The notes: generated by a model from the sequence alone, not told the origin. Shown: positions 1-7,952, counted from the stretch's first letter. The stretch: 64,000 nucleotides of DNA from Sinanaerobacter chloroacetimidivorans (GCF_018128545.1 NZ_JAGSND010000013.1:1-64000); one strand, 5' to 3'. A program made the numbers and translations.

Positions 1-313
1 AAGGGCGTCGAATGTCTGCAAAAGGCACCGGTGATGCCTTTTGCAATGAGACGGTCCAAGCCTGCTGAACGGGCAGGCGCAGGACGGCGGACACGTTAGT
101 GGACGTGAAGTCCCTCATGCCTTTGAGAAGATCAAAGAAGGGACGAAAACCCGCAAGGGTATCGAGCGTTAAGAAAACCATCATGGATGGGTTTTAGCGA
201 GATAGTCCAAGTCTGTCGCACAGGTGCAGGACGGCGGACACGTTAGTGGGCGCGAAGTCCCTCATGCCTTTGAGAAGATCAAAGAAGGGACGAGAACCCG
301 AAAGGGCACTCAC
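1..313 (+). ncRNA. Tandem structured RNA element, two ~152-nt units
   Basis: Two direct units (about 7-160 and 161-313) share roughly 100 nt of near-identical sequence (53-159 and 204-306). Each unit folds into the same four hairpins: a variable 5' stem (18-27/35-44; 174-182/186-195), a short stem that covaries between copies (60-65/73-78 GCCTGC/GCAGGC; 213-216/220-223 CTGT/ACAG), a long conserved stem (110-115/139-144 with inner 121-126/132-137) and a CCC-GNRA-GGG hairpin whose loop is GCAA at 153-156 and GAAA at 300-303. The GNRA loops exist only on the plus strand, which sets the orientation. Different sequences with preserved pairing argue for an RNA rather than a protein. The minus strand has open frames containing FFDLLKGMRDF, which I recall as a recurrent mispredicted peptide in clostridial genomes. 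The element may continue left of the window; no family name is offered. Confidence 0.5.
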
Positions 314-450
314 TGCTTTGAAATTCAAGCGTTCTTGCAGCAAGATTGAAATGATTATTTTATTTAAAAAATAGTCAAAGCAATTTTTGATAAAATAGAT
401 TATAATAATAAAGAAATAAAGATGCGATACATCAATCGTATGGCTCTTAT

Positions 451-527
451 GCGCCCGTAGCTCAGTTGGATAGAGCGTCAGACTCCGACTCTGAAGGTCA
501 CAGGTTCGACTCCTGCCGGGCGTACCA
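451..527 (+). tRNA. tRNA-Arg (anticodon CCG)
   Basis: A complete cloverleaf is visible: acceptor stem GCGCCCG (451-457) with CGGGCGT (517-523), D arm GCTC/GAGC, anticodon stem TCAGA/TCTGA around the loop CTCCGAC with anticodon CCG at 485-487, T loop TTCGACT, discriminator A524 and an encoded CCA (525-527). It reads the CGG arginine codon. The outermost T-stem pair is an A-C mismatch. It lies just downstream of the structured repeat element and upstream of gene debris, a position typical of integration hot spots, but no duplicated tRNA 3' end was found in the window. Confidence 0.95.
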
Positions 528-542
528 AACAACACTAAAAGA

Positions 543-578
543 CAACTCTAAAATCTAGGGTTGCCTTTTTTATTTTTT
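543..578 (+). terminator. Terminator after tRNA-Arg
   Basis: An 8-bp stem CAACTCTA/TAGGGTTG (543-550/556-563, one G-T pair) is followed within 2 nt by a T-rich run (566-578). It sits 16 nt after the tRNA CCA end. Confidence 0.75.
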
Positions 579-581
579 AAA

Positions 582-719
582 AAAGGATACTCAAAGGAAT
601 GGGTCGATAAGTATGATTGCGGAACTTCAACTACCGAAATTTCTAAGCAAGGAGAGCCGGAGACTTTTGAAGAAAATAAGACAGTGGCTTGGCAGGGTGG
701 ACAAGTTGCAATAAATTAG
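582..719 (+). pseudogene. Possible C-terminal remnant of an unknown protein
   Basis: A 45-codon frame ending in TAG at 717-719 reads as soluble-protein-like sequence (for example WVDKYDCGTSTTEISK) but has no start codon with a ribosome binding site and begins inside the terminator T-run. It may be the tail of a deleted gene next to the tRNA. It could equally be a chance frame. Confidence 0.22.
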
Positions 720-787
720 GCAATTCTGTTTTATTTTAAGTTAAAATCGTTACCACTTCATATACTTGTAATATGGAGGGGACGATT

Positions 788-1831
788 ATGGTAATAAAAA
801 TTAGAAAAAAGGCCTTTATCACAACGATCTGCGTGGTTTTATTTGGAATCATTTGTTGCTTGACACTACCCCATTTAATAAACTTATCCTCAAAACCATC
901 AAACAAAATTATTGCAGGAGGTATACTTCATTTATCCTTGCATGATTCAGACGAGTTGATACCGGTAATGAATCAAGAGGACAATATTAGCAGTGAACGC
1001 TTTCAGAGGCCGTCTAAAGAGCTTCCATACCCTAATCCATACTCATTCAAGGACTTTCGAAAAGAAAATGAAAAACCACCGCTGCTAACAAAGAAATTTG
1101 AAAATCCTAAGGATTTGATTCTTGCATACTATGGAATATTGCGAGAAGCCTCCAATATGCTTGGATATTCAGGTGGATGTGGTACTATTGGATGGTCCGG
1201 ATTACCTTATCCCTACGCATATGAATTACTGACAAAAGCAAAGCAAAAGGAAATACCATTTGATCAGTTTATCGATTCATTTAATGGGATAGGATATACA
1301 ACACTTTTGAAACTGCTCCCCGCATACGCACCTCCCGATTCACCTAATGATACTAAATACTATATGGTTGAAATAGAGATCATAACTGGAGCTGAGGCAA
1401 ACACCGATAAGGGGTATAATCAAGGCAGTCAATTTGCCTACTATTATGGTCTGATTACAGTTGAAAAAACTTCTGATGAGGGCTGGAAGATTAAGAATAT
1501 TGACTATATTCCTGAGGATTTTCTTTGTGCACCCATGCACCATTGGTTTTATCTTTCTGATGCCGTAGTGCAAATCGTTTACGGAGGTAATCTGAAATTA
1601 ATTGATAAAATAGATAGAACCGAGCAAAAAGACGATATGATTAGTATTTACGCGTCTGGAAACGGAAAAAGTTATCGGTTTGATTTTGTCAGACTTACCA
1701 ATGGGTATGACATCCTTCTTCATGAATATATTCTTGAGAATGGAGATTGGAAAGAAACAAGCCTATTGACCAATAATTGGGAAGATATGAAGCTGACTAT
1801 AAAAAATAGCCAATTACATAAAACTATATAA
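788..1831 (+). CDS. Hypothetical membrane-anchored extracytoplasmic protein
   Basis: The 347-residue product starts with a basic N terminus (MVIKIRKK) and one hydrophobic segment at about residues 9-28, so it is probably anchored in the membrane with the rest outside the cell. The start at 788 is preferred over the in-frame ATG at 773 because GGAGGGG (775-781) is a well-spaced ribosome binding site for 788 only. The middle contains a Gly/Cys/Trp-rich stretch (SGGCGTIGWSGLPYP) and the C-terminal half is rich in aromatic and acidic residues like a beta-sheet domain. I do not recognise the family. It is followed by a fragmentary frame, and the AT-rich codon use resembles acquired DNA beside the tRNA. 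Confidence 0.6.
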   Translation: MVIKIRKKAFITTICVVLFGIICCLTLPHLINLSSKPSNKIIAGGILHLSLHDSDELIPVMNQEDNISSERFQRPSKELPYPNPYSFKDFRKENEKPPLLTKKFENPKDLILAYYGILREASNMLGYSGGCGTIGWSGLPYPYAYELLTKAKQKEIPFDQFIDSFNGIGYTTLLKLLPAYAPPDSPNDTKYYMVEIEIITGAEANTDKGYNQGSQFAYYYGLITVEKTSDEGWKIKNIDYIPEDFLCAPMHHWFYLSDAVVQIVYGGNLKLIDKIDRTEQKDDMISIYASGNGKSYRFDFVRLTNGYDILLHEYILENGDWKETSLLTNNWEDMKLTIKNSQLHKTI

Positions 1832-1847
1832 TAAAGCAGCATGATTC

Positions 1848-2159
1848 TTGTCCCGGACTTTTCTGGGGAAATGCTGGAGTATTAGACGAAAGCGTCGGGA
1901 TACCATTGCATTTACGCAAGACATGAAAGCAGAAATTGAATCAACAGAAGAAAGTTATGCGATTGGAAAAACACTAATCGAATCTGCCGGAATGACATGG
2001 GATCAATATTGGAATGAATATAAACCAACATATGAGGCTCCGGCACACCTCATTAAGATTAATATTGCCGAGTATCTTGCAGAAAACAATATAGAAGGGC
2101 CTGATGCATCATCCATAAAATATGAAATCTTAAATGAAGAATATCTTGATTTGTTCTAA
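1848..2159 (+). pseudogene. C-terminal fragment, SurA-N-like/foldase-type protein (tentative)
   Basis: The open frame has no ribosome binding site at its TTG and its first ~20 residues look random, but from about residue 20 it reads like a genuine protein tail containing ESAGMTWDQYWNEYKP. The GMTxxxYW pattern is typical of the helical SurA-N-like domain of secreted Firmicutes lipoproteins. I infer an N-terminally truncated gene. It lies 16 nt after the preceding hypothetical protein and may have been fused or linked to it before decay. Confidence 0.35.
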
Positions 2160-2276
2160 ACCCAAACTATTTTTAGGGCCTGTTGCCTGTGTATTGCAGG
2201 AAGCAAGCCCTTTAATTTTGCGTTAATACGCCGATTGTAGTAATTCGGATAGTCAAGGAGTTCAATTCTGAAAAGC

Positions 2277-2351
2277 TCAATGGAATTCTTTCAAAACCCT
2301 TAAGGTGTCCTCTTCGCTCATGAGCCGATTCGATCTGCGCATATCCATCAT
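2277..2351 (-). pseudogene. 5' stub of a NimA/pyridoxamine-oxidase-like gene
   Basis: A good ribosome binding site (AAAGGAGGAG, minus strand) precedes ATG at 2351, and the 24 codons read MMDMRRSNRLMSEEDTL then VLKEFH before a stop. The MRRxxRxMSEEDTLxVL opening is characteristic of the flavin-binding pyridoxamine 5'-phosphate oxidase-like (NimA) family, whose members are about 150 residues. Only the first exon-like 24 codons remain. It is the last cistron downstream of the B3/4 protein on the same strand. Confidence 0.45.
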
Positions 2352-2375
2352 AATAAACTCCTCCTTTTAAACCGC

Positions 2376-3092
2376 CTATAAAGTCAGTTCTCGGTTAACA
2401 ATATTCATAAGAGCAATTTCAACAGTACCACCAAGATACTTCTTGGTGAGCTCTGCTAATGATGCTGCAGCCGCTTCTAAATCATACTTTCTTTCAGGAT
2501 CTACTGATTCGATAATTAGAAATGCATTGGCTGTATTCTCTGTAAGCATCGTCCTTTGTCCGTCACGCCAGTTCCAGCTCCGGCATACAGCTCCGGCCTC
2601 GTCCTTATAAATAACTTCCCCGGGCAAAGCATTGTCATATTCCTCATCACCAAGTGCAAGGAAAAGTTCTCCGCCAACCGCCTTAGTTAAAAGCAAATCA
2701 CCCTGAAACGTATCAATGTCTTCGCCGCCGCAGGGGAGCCCGTAGGTCAGAGATACTGCATTATAGATGTCAACCAAAGGATTTATCAACGAAACTCCGG
2801 TCCCCTTTTCTATCCGTTTCAATAACGCCTCTATTGAGCATCTGACACCTTTTTTCGTCTTAAACTGCTGATATGCTTTTCGCCAAACAGAAATCACTTT
2901 ATTTTCGCTGAACACTTCCTCTGTCAGAAATTTGGTTGCTTCTTTGCTGCTCCGCTGTAATAGTTCGTTGATTTCTTGTCTTACATCCGCCACATGTGCT
3001 TCCGTATTTTGAATCCCTTTCGCTAAAACTACAGCAATCTCCGCTTGCGGAAATAATTCCCAAAACTCATCTGTAATTATAAATTTTGCCAT
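2376..3092 (-). CDS. B3/4 domain protein (PheT tRNA-binding-domain homologue)
   Basis: The 238-residue product is a stand-alone B3/B4 domain of the type found in the beta subunit of phenylalanyl-tRNA synthetase. Recognisable features are the central SINPLVDIYNAVSLTYGLPCGGEDID segment region (about residues 100-127) and the later GEVIYKDEAGAVCRSWNWRDG stretch. Free-standing homologues are thought to act on misacylated or modified aminoacyl-tRNA or amino acids, but the reaction is not established. The gene overlaps the upstream exporter gene by 16 nt, so the two are co-translated from the sigma-54 promoter at 4161-4177. Coupling with an exporter hints at handling of an unwanted amino acid, which is inference. 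Confidence 0.8.
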   Translation of the reverse strand: MAKFIITDEFWELFPQAEIAVVLAKGIQNTEAHVADVRQEINELLQRSSKEATKFLTEEVFSENKVISVWRKAYQQFKTKKGVRCSIEALLKRIEKGTGVSLINPLVDIYNAVSLTYGLPCGGEDIDTFQGDLLLTKAVGGELFLALGDEEYDNALPGEVIYKDEAGAVCRSWNWRDGQRTMLTENTANAFLIIESVDPERKYDLEAAAASLAELTKKYLGGTVEIALMNIVNRELTL

Positions 3093-4060
3093 TCTAAATC
3101 TTCTCCTTTGTCTATTTTTTCATTGGTCTCACTAATTTTATTGGTCTCTTTTGATTTTGCCGGAATCTGTGCAAGTAGAATCGCTGCAAACATTATAATA
3201 CATCCAAAAGTCTCACGCATAGAAATTTGCTCATTTAGGATAATAATTCCCGCAATCACAGCAAATACGGATTCCAGACATAGAATCAGGGATGTAACGG
3301 TAGGCTCCGTATACTTTTGAGCAATAACCTGCAAGGTATAGGCAACACCGCAAGACATAACACCGGCATATATGATTGGCAGCCAGCAATTCATAATATT
3401 GGTCCAATTGATGGTCTCAAAAATAATCATAAAAGGTATGGAAAGTATTCCACATATGAGGAATTGGAAGCAGGACAGTTTCACGCCATCTACCTTTGGA
3501 GAGAAATGATCAATTACTAAAATGTGTATTGAAAACCCGAATGCACAAATCACTACCAGCAGATCACCCTTACCGATTGAGAAACCTTCCTTAATACAAA
3601 GCAAATATAGACCTGCTGTTGCTAATACAACGCAGAACCATAGGATCGGACGAACCTTCTTTTTAAGAAAGATCCCCAAAATCGGAACGATAACGATGTA
3701 CAATGCGGTAATAAAGCCGGCTTTTCCGGCAGTAGTATAAACCATTCCAATCTGCTGCACCGAACTGGATATGAAAAAAACAATACCGCATGATAACCCA
3801 CCTGCAATCAGATTCTTTTTCGCAGCTTTCTTTTCAATCTCCGTTGTTTTTATTTCACTTTCAGTGGATTGCCTTATTTTTCTCTGGCGATCCATTATAA
3901 TGATAACAGGAATCAGAACAAGAGCTCCAATGAAACATCTTATCCCGTTAAATGTAAATGGACCGATGTACTCCATTCCCGATCTTTGGGCTACAAAAGA
4001 TACTCCCCATATCAATGCTGTTATCATCAACATGAATTCACCACGTATTTTTCTTTGCAT
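3077..4060 (-). CDS. EamA/DMT-family exporter
   Basis: About 327 residues with ten predicted hydrophobic segments in two EamA repeats, the usual architecture of drug/metabolite transporters. Typical motifs are ALIWGVSFVAQ in the first helix and LCLESVFAVIAGIIIL in the second repeat. The start at 4060 is preferred to 4072 because GGAGGAAA lies just upstream of it. Substrates of this family include amino acids and their derivatives. The gene is divergent from the sigma-54 activator at 4366 and is preceded by a -24/-12 promoter, so it is probably the activator's target. It overlaps the B3/4 gene. Confidence 0.85.
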   Translation of the reverse strand: MQRKIRGEFMLMITALIWGVSFVAQRSGMEYIGPFTFNGIRCFIGALVLIPVIIIMDRQRKIRQSTESEIKTTEIEKKAAKKNLIAGGLSCGIVFFISSSVQQIGMVYTTAGKAGFITALYIVIVPILGIFLKKKVRPILWFCVVLATAGLYLLCIKEGFSIGKGDLLVVICAFGFSIHILVIDHFSPKVDGVKLSCFQFLICGILSIPFMIIFETINWTNIMNCWLPIIYAGVMSCGVAYTLQVIAQKYTEPTVTSLILCLESVFAVIAGIIILNEQISMRETFGCIIMFAAILLAQIPAKSKETNKISETNEKIDKGEDLEWQNL

Positions 4061-4160
4061 AATTTCCTCCATTACATAACTAATACTCTGTAATCTAAAA
4101 AAGTTGACAGCTGCTTGCGACTTTCACAATTGCTGTGTTGTCGTTACTCGCTTTATATTA

Positions 4161-4177
4161 AAGCAATCTCCATGCCA
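4161..4177 (-). promoter_or_regulatory. Sigma-54 (-24/-12) promoter for exporter-B3/4 operon
   Basis: On the minus strand the sequence is TGGCAT-GGAGA-TTGCTT, which matches the consensus TGGCAC-N5-TTGCA with the invariant GG and GC 12 nt apart. It lies about 100 nt upstream of the exporter start and next to a divergent sigma-54 activator gene. Confidence 0.75.
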
Positions 4178-4273
4178 ATATTATGCCTTATTATGAATGT
4201 TGAAAAAATGTTTATATTACCAAGCTTTTTACTGTATGAAATAAATACTCGGTGAAAAATAATTGAATTAATA

Positions 4274-4313
4274 TTGAATCATCATTGAGCAAATTGATCC
4301 AAAATCGATTCAA
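4274..4313. promoter_or_regulatory. Candidate upstream activating site of the KDD-like activator
   Basis: Inverted halves TTGAATC (4274-4280) and GATTCAA (4307-4313) flank a further ATTGATCC segment, and TTGAAT is also repeated at 4263. The cluster is about 100-140 bp upstream of the -24/-12 promoter on the other strand, a usual distance for enhancer-type sites. The assignment rests on position and symmetry only. Confidence 0.35.
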
Positions 4314-4365
4314 AGGATAGACATAGGTTCCCATAAAAGCTATAATGATTCAAGGAGGAAGAAAA

Positions 4366-6474
4366 ATGGGTATGACAAATGATACATTCGGGCTCAGTCG
4401 AGTAATAGAGCCGAAGGCTGCCGTTCCGGTTACAGCATGGAAGGTTGATAATCATAGAGAAATATCACCTTTCGAGTGCAGAATATCCTTAGAATTGATT
4501 CATTTAGAAAGAGACTGCTTCCAGCAGTTTTGCAGCGAATGCGGTTTTGATGAGGCTAAGATCATTGCAAAAATTTTAGATTTAATCAATCGCAGAGGAA
4601 AGCTTCATAATCCTTTTACAAATACTGCCGGACAATTTTACGGTACCATTGAAGAAATGGGAAGTGAATTTGAAAAGAGTTCACGGTATCATACAGGGGA
4701 TAGGATTTTTTGTTTGACAACAATGACAGCCCATCCGATTTTTATCGATAAAATCCATAAAATTGACTATAACTATGGTGAACTCGCTGTATCGGGTTAT
4801 GGCATTGTTTTCATCGGCTCACCATTAACAACAATCCCTCCAGATTTACAGTTGAATTATACAATGGCGACCTTTGACGAGGCCGCGAGTTTATATAGTA
4901 TCCATCGTGTGTCCGACGAAGGAATGCGTTATCTTGTGATTGGGAAGGACTTAGTTTCAAGTATCACCTATGTTTGCTCGATCAAGAAATCTGTAGGTGA
5001 CAATTGCTACATTACAGTGATCCTTGACGAGGATGGAATCGGAACACTTACACCGAAGCAGGTAAAACATGAACTGGCGCAGTGGGTCAATTCATCCTAT
5101 ATCCTTAATGTCGCCCAGCCAATCAGTTCGTCAGAAGCGGTTTTGAAAGAAGAAAAAGAACACTATGATATGACAATTAATTGTGAAGACCTTCTGGGGT
5201 CCGAAGTTCTAAGCGTTATTCTTACACGTAATAAAGGAAAACTCTATTTCACAAGTCTCAAAAATAGCTATACCCAATCGATCCTGATTGCGGAGAGCAT
5301 GAGTAAGGAACTTGAAACTAATGTACTGGGCCAGTACATTATCGGATATGAGGAGTTCACATTCGATTTGCTGATATCAATTGCAAAAGAGCTGGACAGG
5401 ATCAATAAGCTTTATGAATCGCAGTCAATCGCTTTTCGTCAGGCAACGAAAAAAGCTATCGCTGCTTCTATTGAAAAAACCGGGAAAACAGATGACTTTA
5501 TTTTTAGCAGTGCTGCAACAAAAGCCTTGGTAGATGAAGTCTTAAATATTGCTCAATACGATTGCAATATCATTCTTCAGGGAGAAACCGGCGTAGGAAA
5601 AGAGAAAATTCTTGATTTGATACACAAAAACAGTATTCGAAAGAACAAGCCATGTATCAAGATCAATTGCGCAACCATTCAGGAGACCCTTGCCGAGAGC
5701 GAATTCTTCGGATATGAGGCGGGCTCTTTTACCGGAGCACAAACAACTGGTAAAAAAGGATATTTCGAGCTGGCCAATGGAGGAATTCTGTTTTTAGACG
5801 AGGTCGGTACCCTTTCCCTGAATCTCCAGTCAAAGCTTCTGAGAGTTCTCCAGGAAAGTCAGTTCTATAAGGTTGGTGGAACAACACCTATTCATATTAA
5901 TGTACGTGTAATCTGTGCAAACAATATCTCTTTACGTCAGCTCGTTGAACAGGGAAGGTTCAGAGAGGATTTGTATTATAGGCTAAATATCTGTACCATT
6001 ACAGTTCCGCCTCTCAGGGATCGCCGTGATGATATTATGACCTTGGCGACTTCATTTCTAAGCAACTATTGTAAGCATTACGGGATTGACAAGGAGCTGG
6101 ATCCCACTGCGCTTACAAAACTTGCGAATTATGACTGGCCTGGAAACGTCAGAGAGCTGGAAAATCTGATACATCGAGCCCTAATCAGCGTAAAAGGCTA
6201 TATAATCACGGGAGATGATATACAAGAGGTTTTAAACGAGAATATCTATGAAGACTTAGTTCTGGATCTAAAACGCAGCATGAGATCTTCCTCCTCCTTG
6301 GATTTTGAGAAGATTATAGAGCAGCAGGAAAAGCAACTAATCGAATATGCTTTAAAAAAATTTGGTACGACCAGGAAAGCCGCAGAATTTCTTCATATGT
6401 CTCAACCCAAACTGATGCGAAAAAAACAGAAATATATGAAATTGGAGGAAAATACGGATGGAGAATTGCTTTGA
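4366..6474 (+). CDS. Sigma-54 activator with dehydrogenase-like (Kdd) sensor domain
   Basis: The 702-residue protein has three parts. Residues ~1-350 resemble L-erythro-3,5-diaminohexanoate dehydrogenase of the lysine fermentation pathway (RVIEPK, AWKVDN, RGKLHNPFT, GDRIFCL, later MTINCEDLLG), but the NAD-binding glycine loop is replaced by VIGKDLVSS, so catalysis is probably lost. Residues ~375-610 form the AAA+ domain with GETGVGKE, the sigma-54 contact loop as GSFTGA instead of GAFTGA, and LFLDEVG. A Fis-type helix-turn-helix ends the protein. The start at 4366 follows AAGGAGGAAG. It overlaps the phosphatase gene by 17 nt. I infer that it senses a lysine-derived amino acid or its nucleotide-free analogue; the lysine pathway genes themselves are not in the window. 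Confidence 0.85.
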   Translation: MGMTNDTFGLSRVIEPKAAVPVTAWKVDNHREISPFECRISLELIHLERDCFQQFCSECGFDEAKIIAKILDLINRRGKLHNPFTNTAGQFYGTIEEMGSEFEKSSRYHTGDRIFCLTTMTAHPIFIDKIHKIDYNYGELAVSGYGIVFIGSPLTTIPPDLQLNYTMATFDEAASLYSIHRVSDEGMRYLVIGKDLVSSITYVCSIKKSVGDNCYITVILDEDGIGTLTPKQVKHELAQWVNSSYILNVAQPISSSEAVLKEEKEHYDMTINCEDLLGSEVLSVILTRNKGKLYFTSLKNSYTQSILIAESMSKELETNVLGQYIIGYEEFTFDLLISIAKELDRINKLYESQSIAFRQATKKAIAASIEKTGKTDDFIFSSAATKALVDEVLNIAQYDCNIILQGETGVGKEKILDLIHKNSIRKNKPCIKINCATIQETLAESEFFGYEAGSFTGAQTTGKKGYFELANGGILFLDEVGTLSLNLQSKLLRVLQESQFYKVGGTTPIHINVRVICANNISLRQLVEQGRFREDLYYRLNICTITVPPLRDRRDDIMTLATSFLSNYCKHYGIDKELDPTALTKLANYDWPGNVRELENLIHRALISVKGYIITGDDIQEVLNENIYEDLVLDLKRSMRSSSSLDFEKIIEQQEKQLIEYALKKFGTTRKAAEFLHMSQPKLMRKKQKYMKLEENTDGELL

Positions 6475-7606
6475 TATAGAGGAAATAAATGAGACAATTG
6501 CCGATTTGATTGATGACCATATTCTGGTTTGTGACATAGAAGGGCAAATTGTTTTCTCCAATAAGGCTATACAGTCGTACTTGGGTTATACTGATTCAGA
6601 GTTAAAACGAAGAAACTTTTTAGATTTCATTGCGGACATTCACATGAATAAGGCCGGATCCTTTATTAAAAGTGTGTCAGAGGAACCTTCTGACTGGGAG
6701 GAATTTTTGTTTCGTGGCAAGCATAATGTGCTGAAACTTCACCTCAGGTTTCTTCGGAAGAAGGATCTTATCTATATCTATGGCAATGAAAAATATGTAG
6801 AGTATGAAAGAATTCGAAAAAAGCTGGATGTTGAAATAGCAAATGCTATTAAGATTCATAGACGCTCCCTGCCTGTGAGTCTTCCTGACACAAAAAATAT
6901 CTCTTTTGCTTCCTTATATATCCCTGCCGAAGAACTGGGCGGAGATTTATTCGATGCATTTAAAGTGGACAATGGGTTGCTGGATGATTATTTTGAACAA
7001 TATGTTTGCTATACAGCGGATGTTTCAGGACATGGATTGGATAGTGCTATGCTGGCTATGTTTGTAAAAGATACGATAAGAAGTTTTTTCAGACTGAAGC
7101 ATATACCGGGACAAGTATTGTCTCCTAAAGAAATTATGCATTTTTTTATTGAGCAATATATAAAGGAAGGATATCCAGGCGAATATTTAGTCTGCCTTTT
7201 TATCGTTGTTTTTGATTTTAAGACAAATGAATTGACTTATTGTAATGCAGGTTTTCATATCTGTCCTTTATTAATCAAAGATGAAGAAAATATTATCGAG
7301 TTGAACAATGCAGGTCTGCCAATTTCAACAGCGATAAATGCTGATTTGTTGAAGTATGAAGATTCTTCTCTGCATCTCCTCCCAACTATGACCTTGTTTA
7401 TTATGTCTGATGGATTGCCGGAGCAAAGATCCAATAATGAAGCTTATGAAGATAGACTAAAGAAGCTGTTTGCTGAAATTTATAGTCTGAAGCCCGCTGA
7501 TATTGTCCGAAGAATTCATGAAGATTTTACTGATTTTTTAAGATATGAGAAAATCAAAGACGATATCACCCTAGTTGTAGTGAAATTATTACAGGCATTG
7601 AACTAG
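6458..7606 (+). CDS. PAS-PP2C (SpoIIE/RsbU-type) serine phosphatase
   Basis: The 382-residue product has an N-terminal PAS-like segment (about residues 10-115, DHILVCDIEGQIVFSNKA) and a SpoIIE/RsbU-type PP2C domain (about 150-380). Metal-binding motifs are intact: AEELGGDLFDAF, TADVSGHGLDSAM, MSDGLPE and KDDITLVVV. Such proteins dephosphorylate anti-sigma-antagonist proteins or similar partners in response to a signal. No STAS or anti-sigma kinase partner is nearby. The start overlaps the end of the sigma-54 activator, so the two are translationally coupled, and the phosphatase may act on the same signalling route. Confidence 0.85.
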   Translation: MENCFDIEEINETIADLIDDHILVCDIEGQIVFSNKAIQSYLGYTDSELKRRNFLDFIADIHMNKAGSFIKSVSEEPSDWEEFLFRGKHNVLKLHLRFLRKKDLIYIYGNEKYVEYERIRKKLDVEIANAIKIHRRSLPVSLPDTKNISFASLYIPAEELGGDLFDAFKVDNGLLDDYFEQYVCYTADVSGHGLDSAMLAMFVKDTIRSFFRLKHIPGQVLSPKEIMHFFIEQYIKEGYPGEYLVCLFIVVFDFKTNELTYCNAGFHICPLLIKDEENIIELNNAGLPISTAINADLLKYEDSSLHLLPTMTLFIMSDGLPEQRSNNEAYEDRLKKLFAEIYSLKPADIVRRIHEDFTDFLRYEKIKDDITLVVVKLLQALN

Positions 7607-7648
7607 TACGATAAATGTCAAATTTGTGAACGAAAGGAGGAAAATTGT

Positions 7649-7864
7649 ATGCAGCAAATACTGGATGGTATTTTAGAAGCGATTGAAGATGAAATGAGAG
7701 CGCAGAAACATTATCAAATGCTGGCTGAAAAGGCGACGGATCCAAAAGTGAAGAAATTTTTTGAACAATTGAGAATAGACGAAGAAAATCATGAGCAGGC
7801 ATTGCGTACCCGTTATGAAGCTTTTGCAAAAATATTAAAAGCAGATAAAGGAGAAAATGAATGA
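7649..7864 (+). CDS. Mini ferritin-like (half rubrerythrin-fold) protein
   Basis: A 71-residue, highly charged helical hairpin. The first helix has EDEMRAQKHYQ and the second DEENHEQAL, so Glu15 and the Glu45-x2-His48 pair are placed like the diiron ligands of rubrerythrin/ferritin helices, but only two of the usual four helices are present. A complete four-helix site could form by dimerisation, as in encapsulated ferritins. It follows AGGAGG and lies 42 nt after the phosphatase gene, with a strong terminator after it. Iron binding is inferred from the motif. Confidence 0.7.
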   Translation: MQQILDGILEAIEDEMRAQKHYQMLAEKATDPKVKKFFEQLRIDEENHEQALRTRYEAFAKILKADKGENE

Positions 7865-7910
7865 AACTCCCAATTGGTGGTTACATACAGAGGGAATCGT
7901 GAAGATCGTG

Positions 7911-7952
7911 AAAATCGGGGCAGAAAGGTGTATTTTTAGCCCCGATTTTTTT
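7911..7952 (+). terminator. Terminator of activator-phosphatase-ferritin operon
   Basis: Stem AAAATCGGGGC/GCCCCGATTTT (7911-7921/7939-7949) with a T-run to 7952. It also faces the converging regulator gene. Confidence 0.9.

Noticed and set aside
194-535. 113-codon minus-strand frame across the tRNA and repeat
   Set aside because: It runs antisense through a certain tRNA gene and a structured repeat, has no ribosome binding site, and its peptide content is explained by the complement of the RNA element.
451-4060. Prophage or integrative element at tRNA-Arg
   Set aside because: No integrase, no duplicated tRNA end and no phage genes were found; only gene fragments remain.
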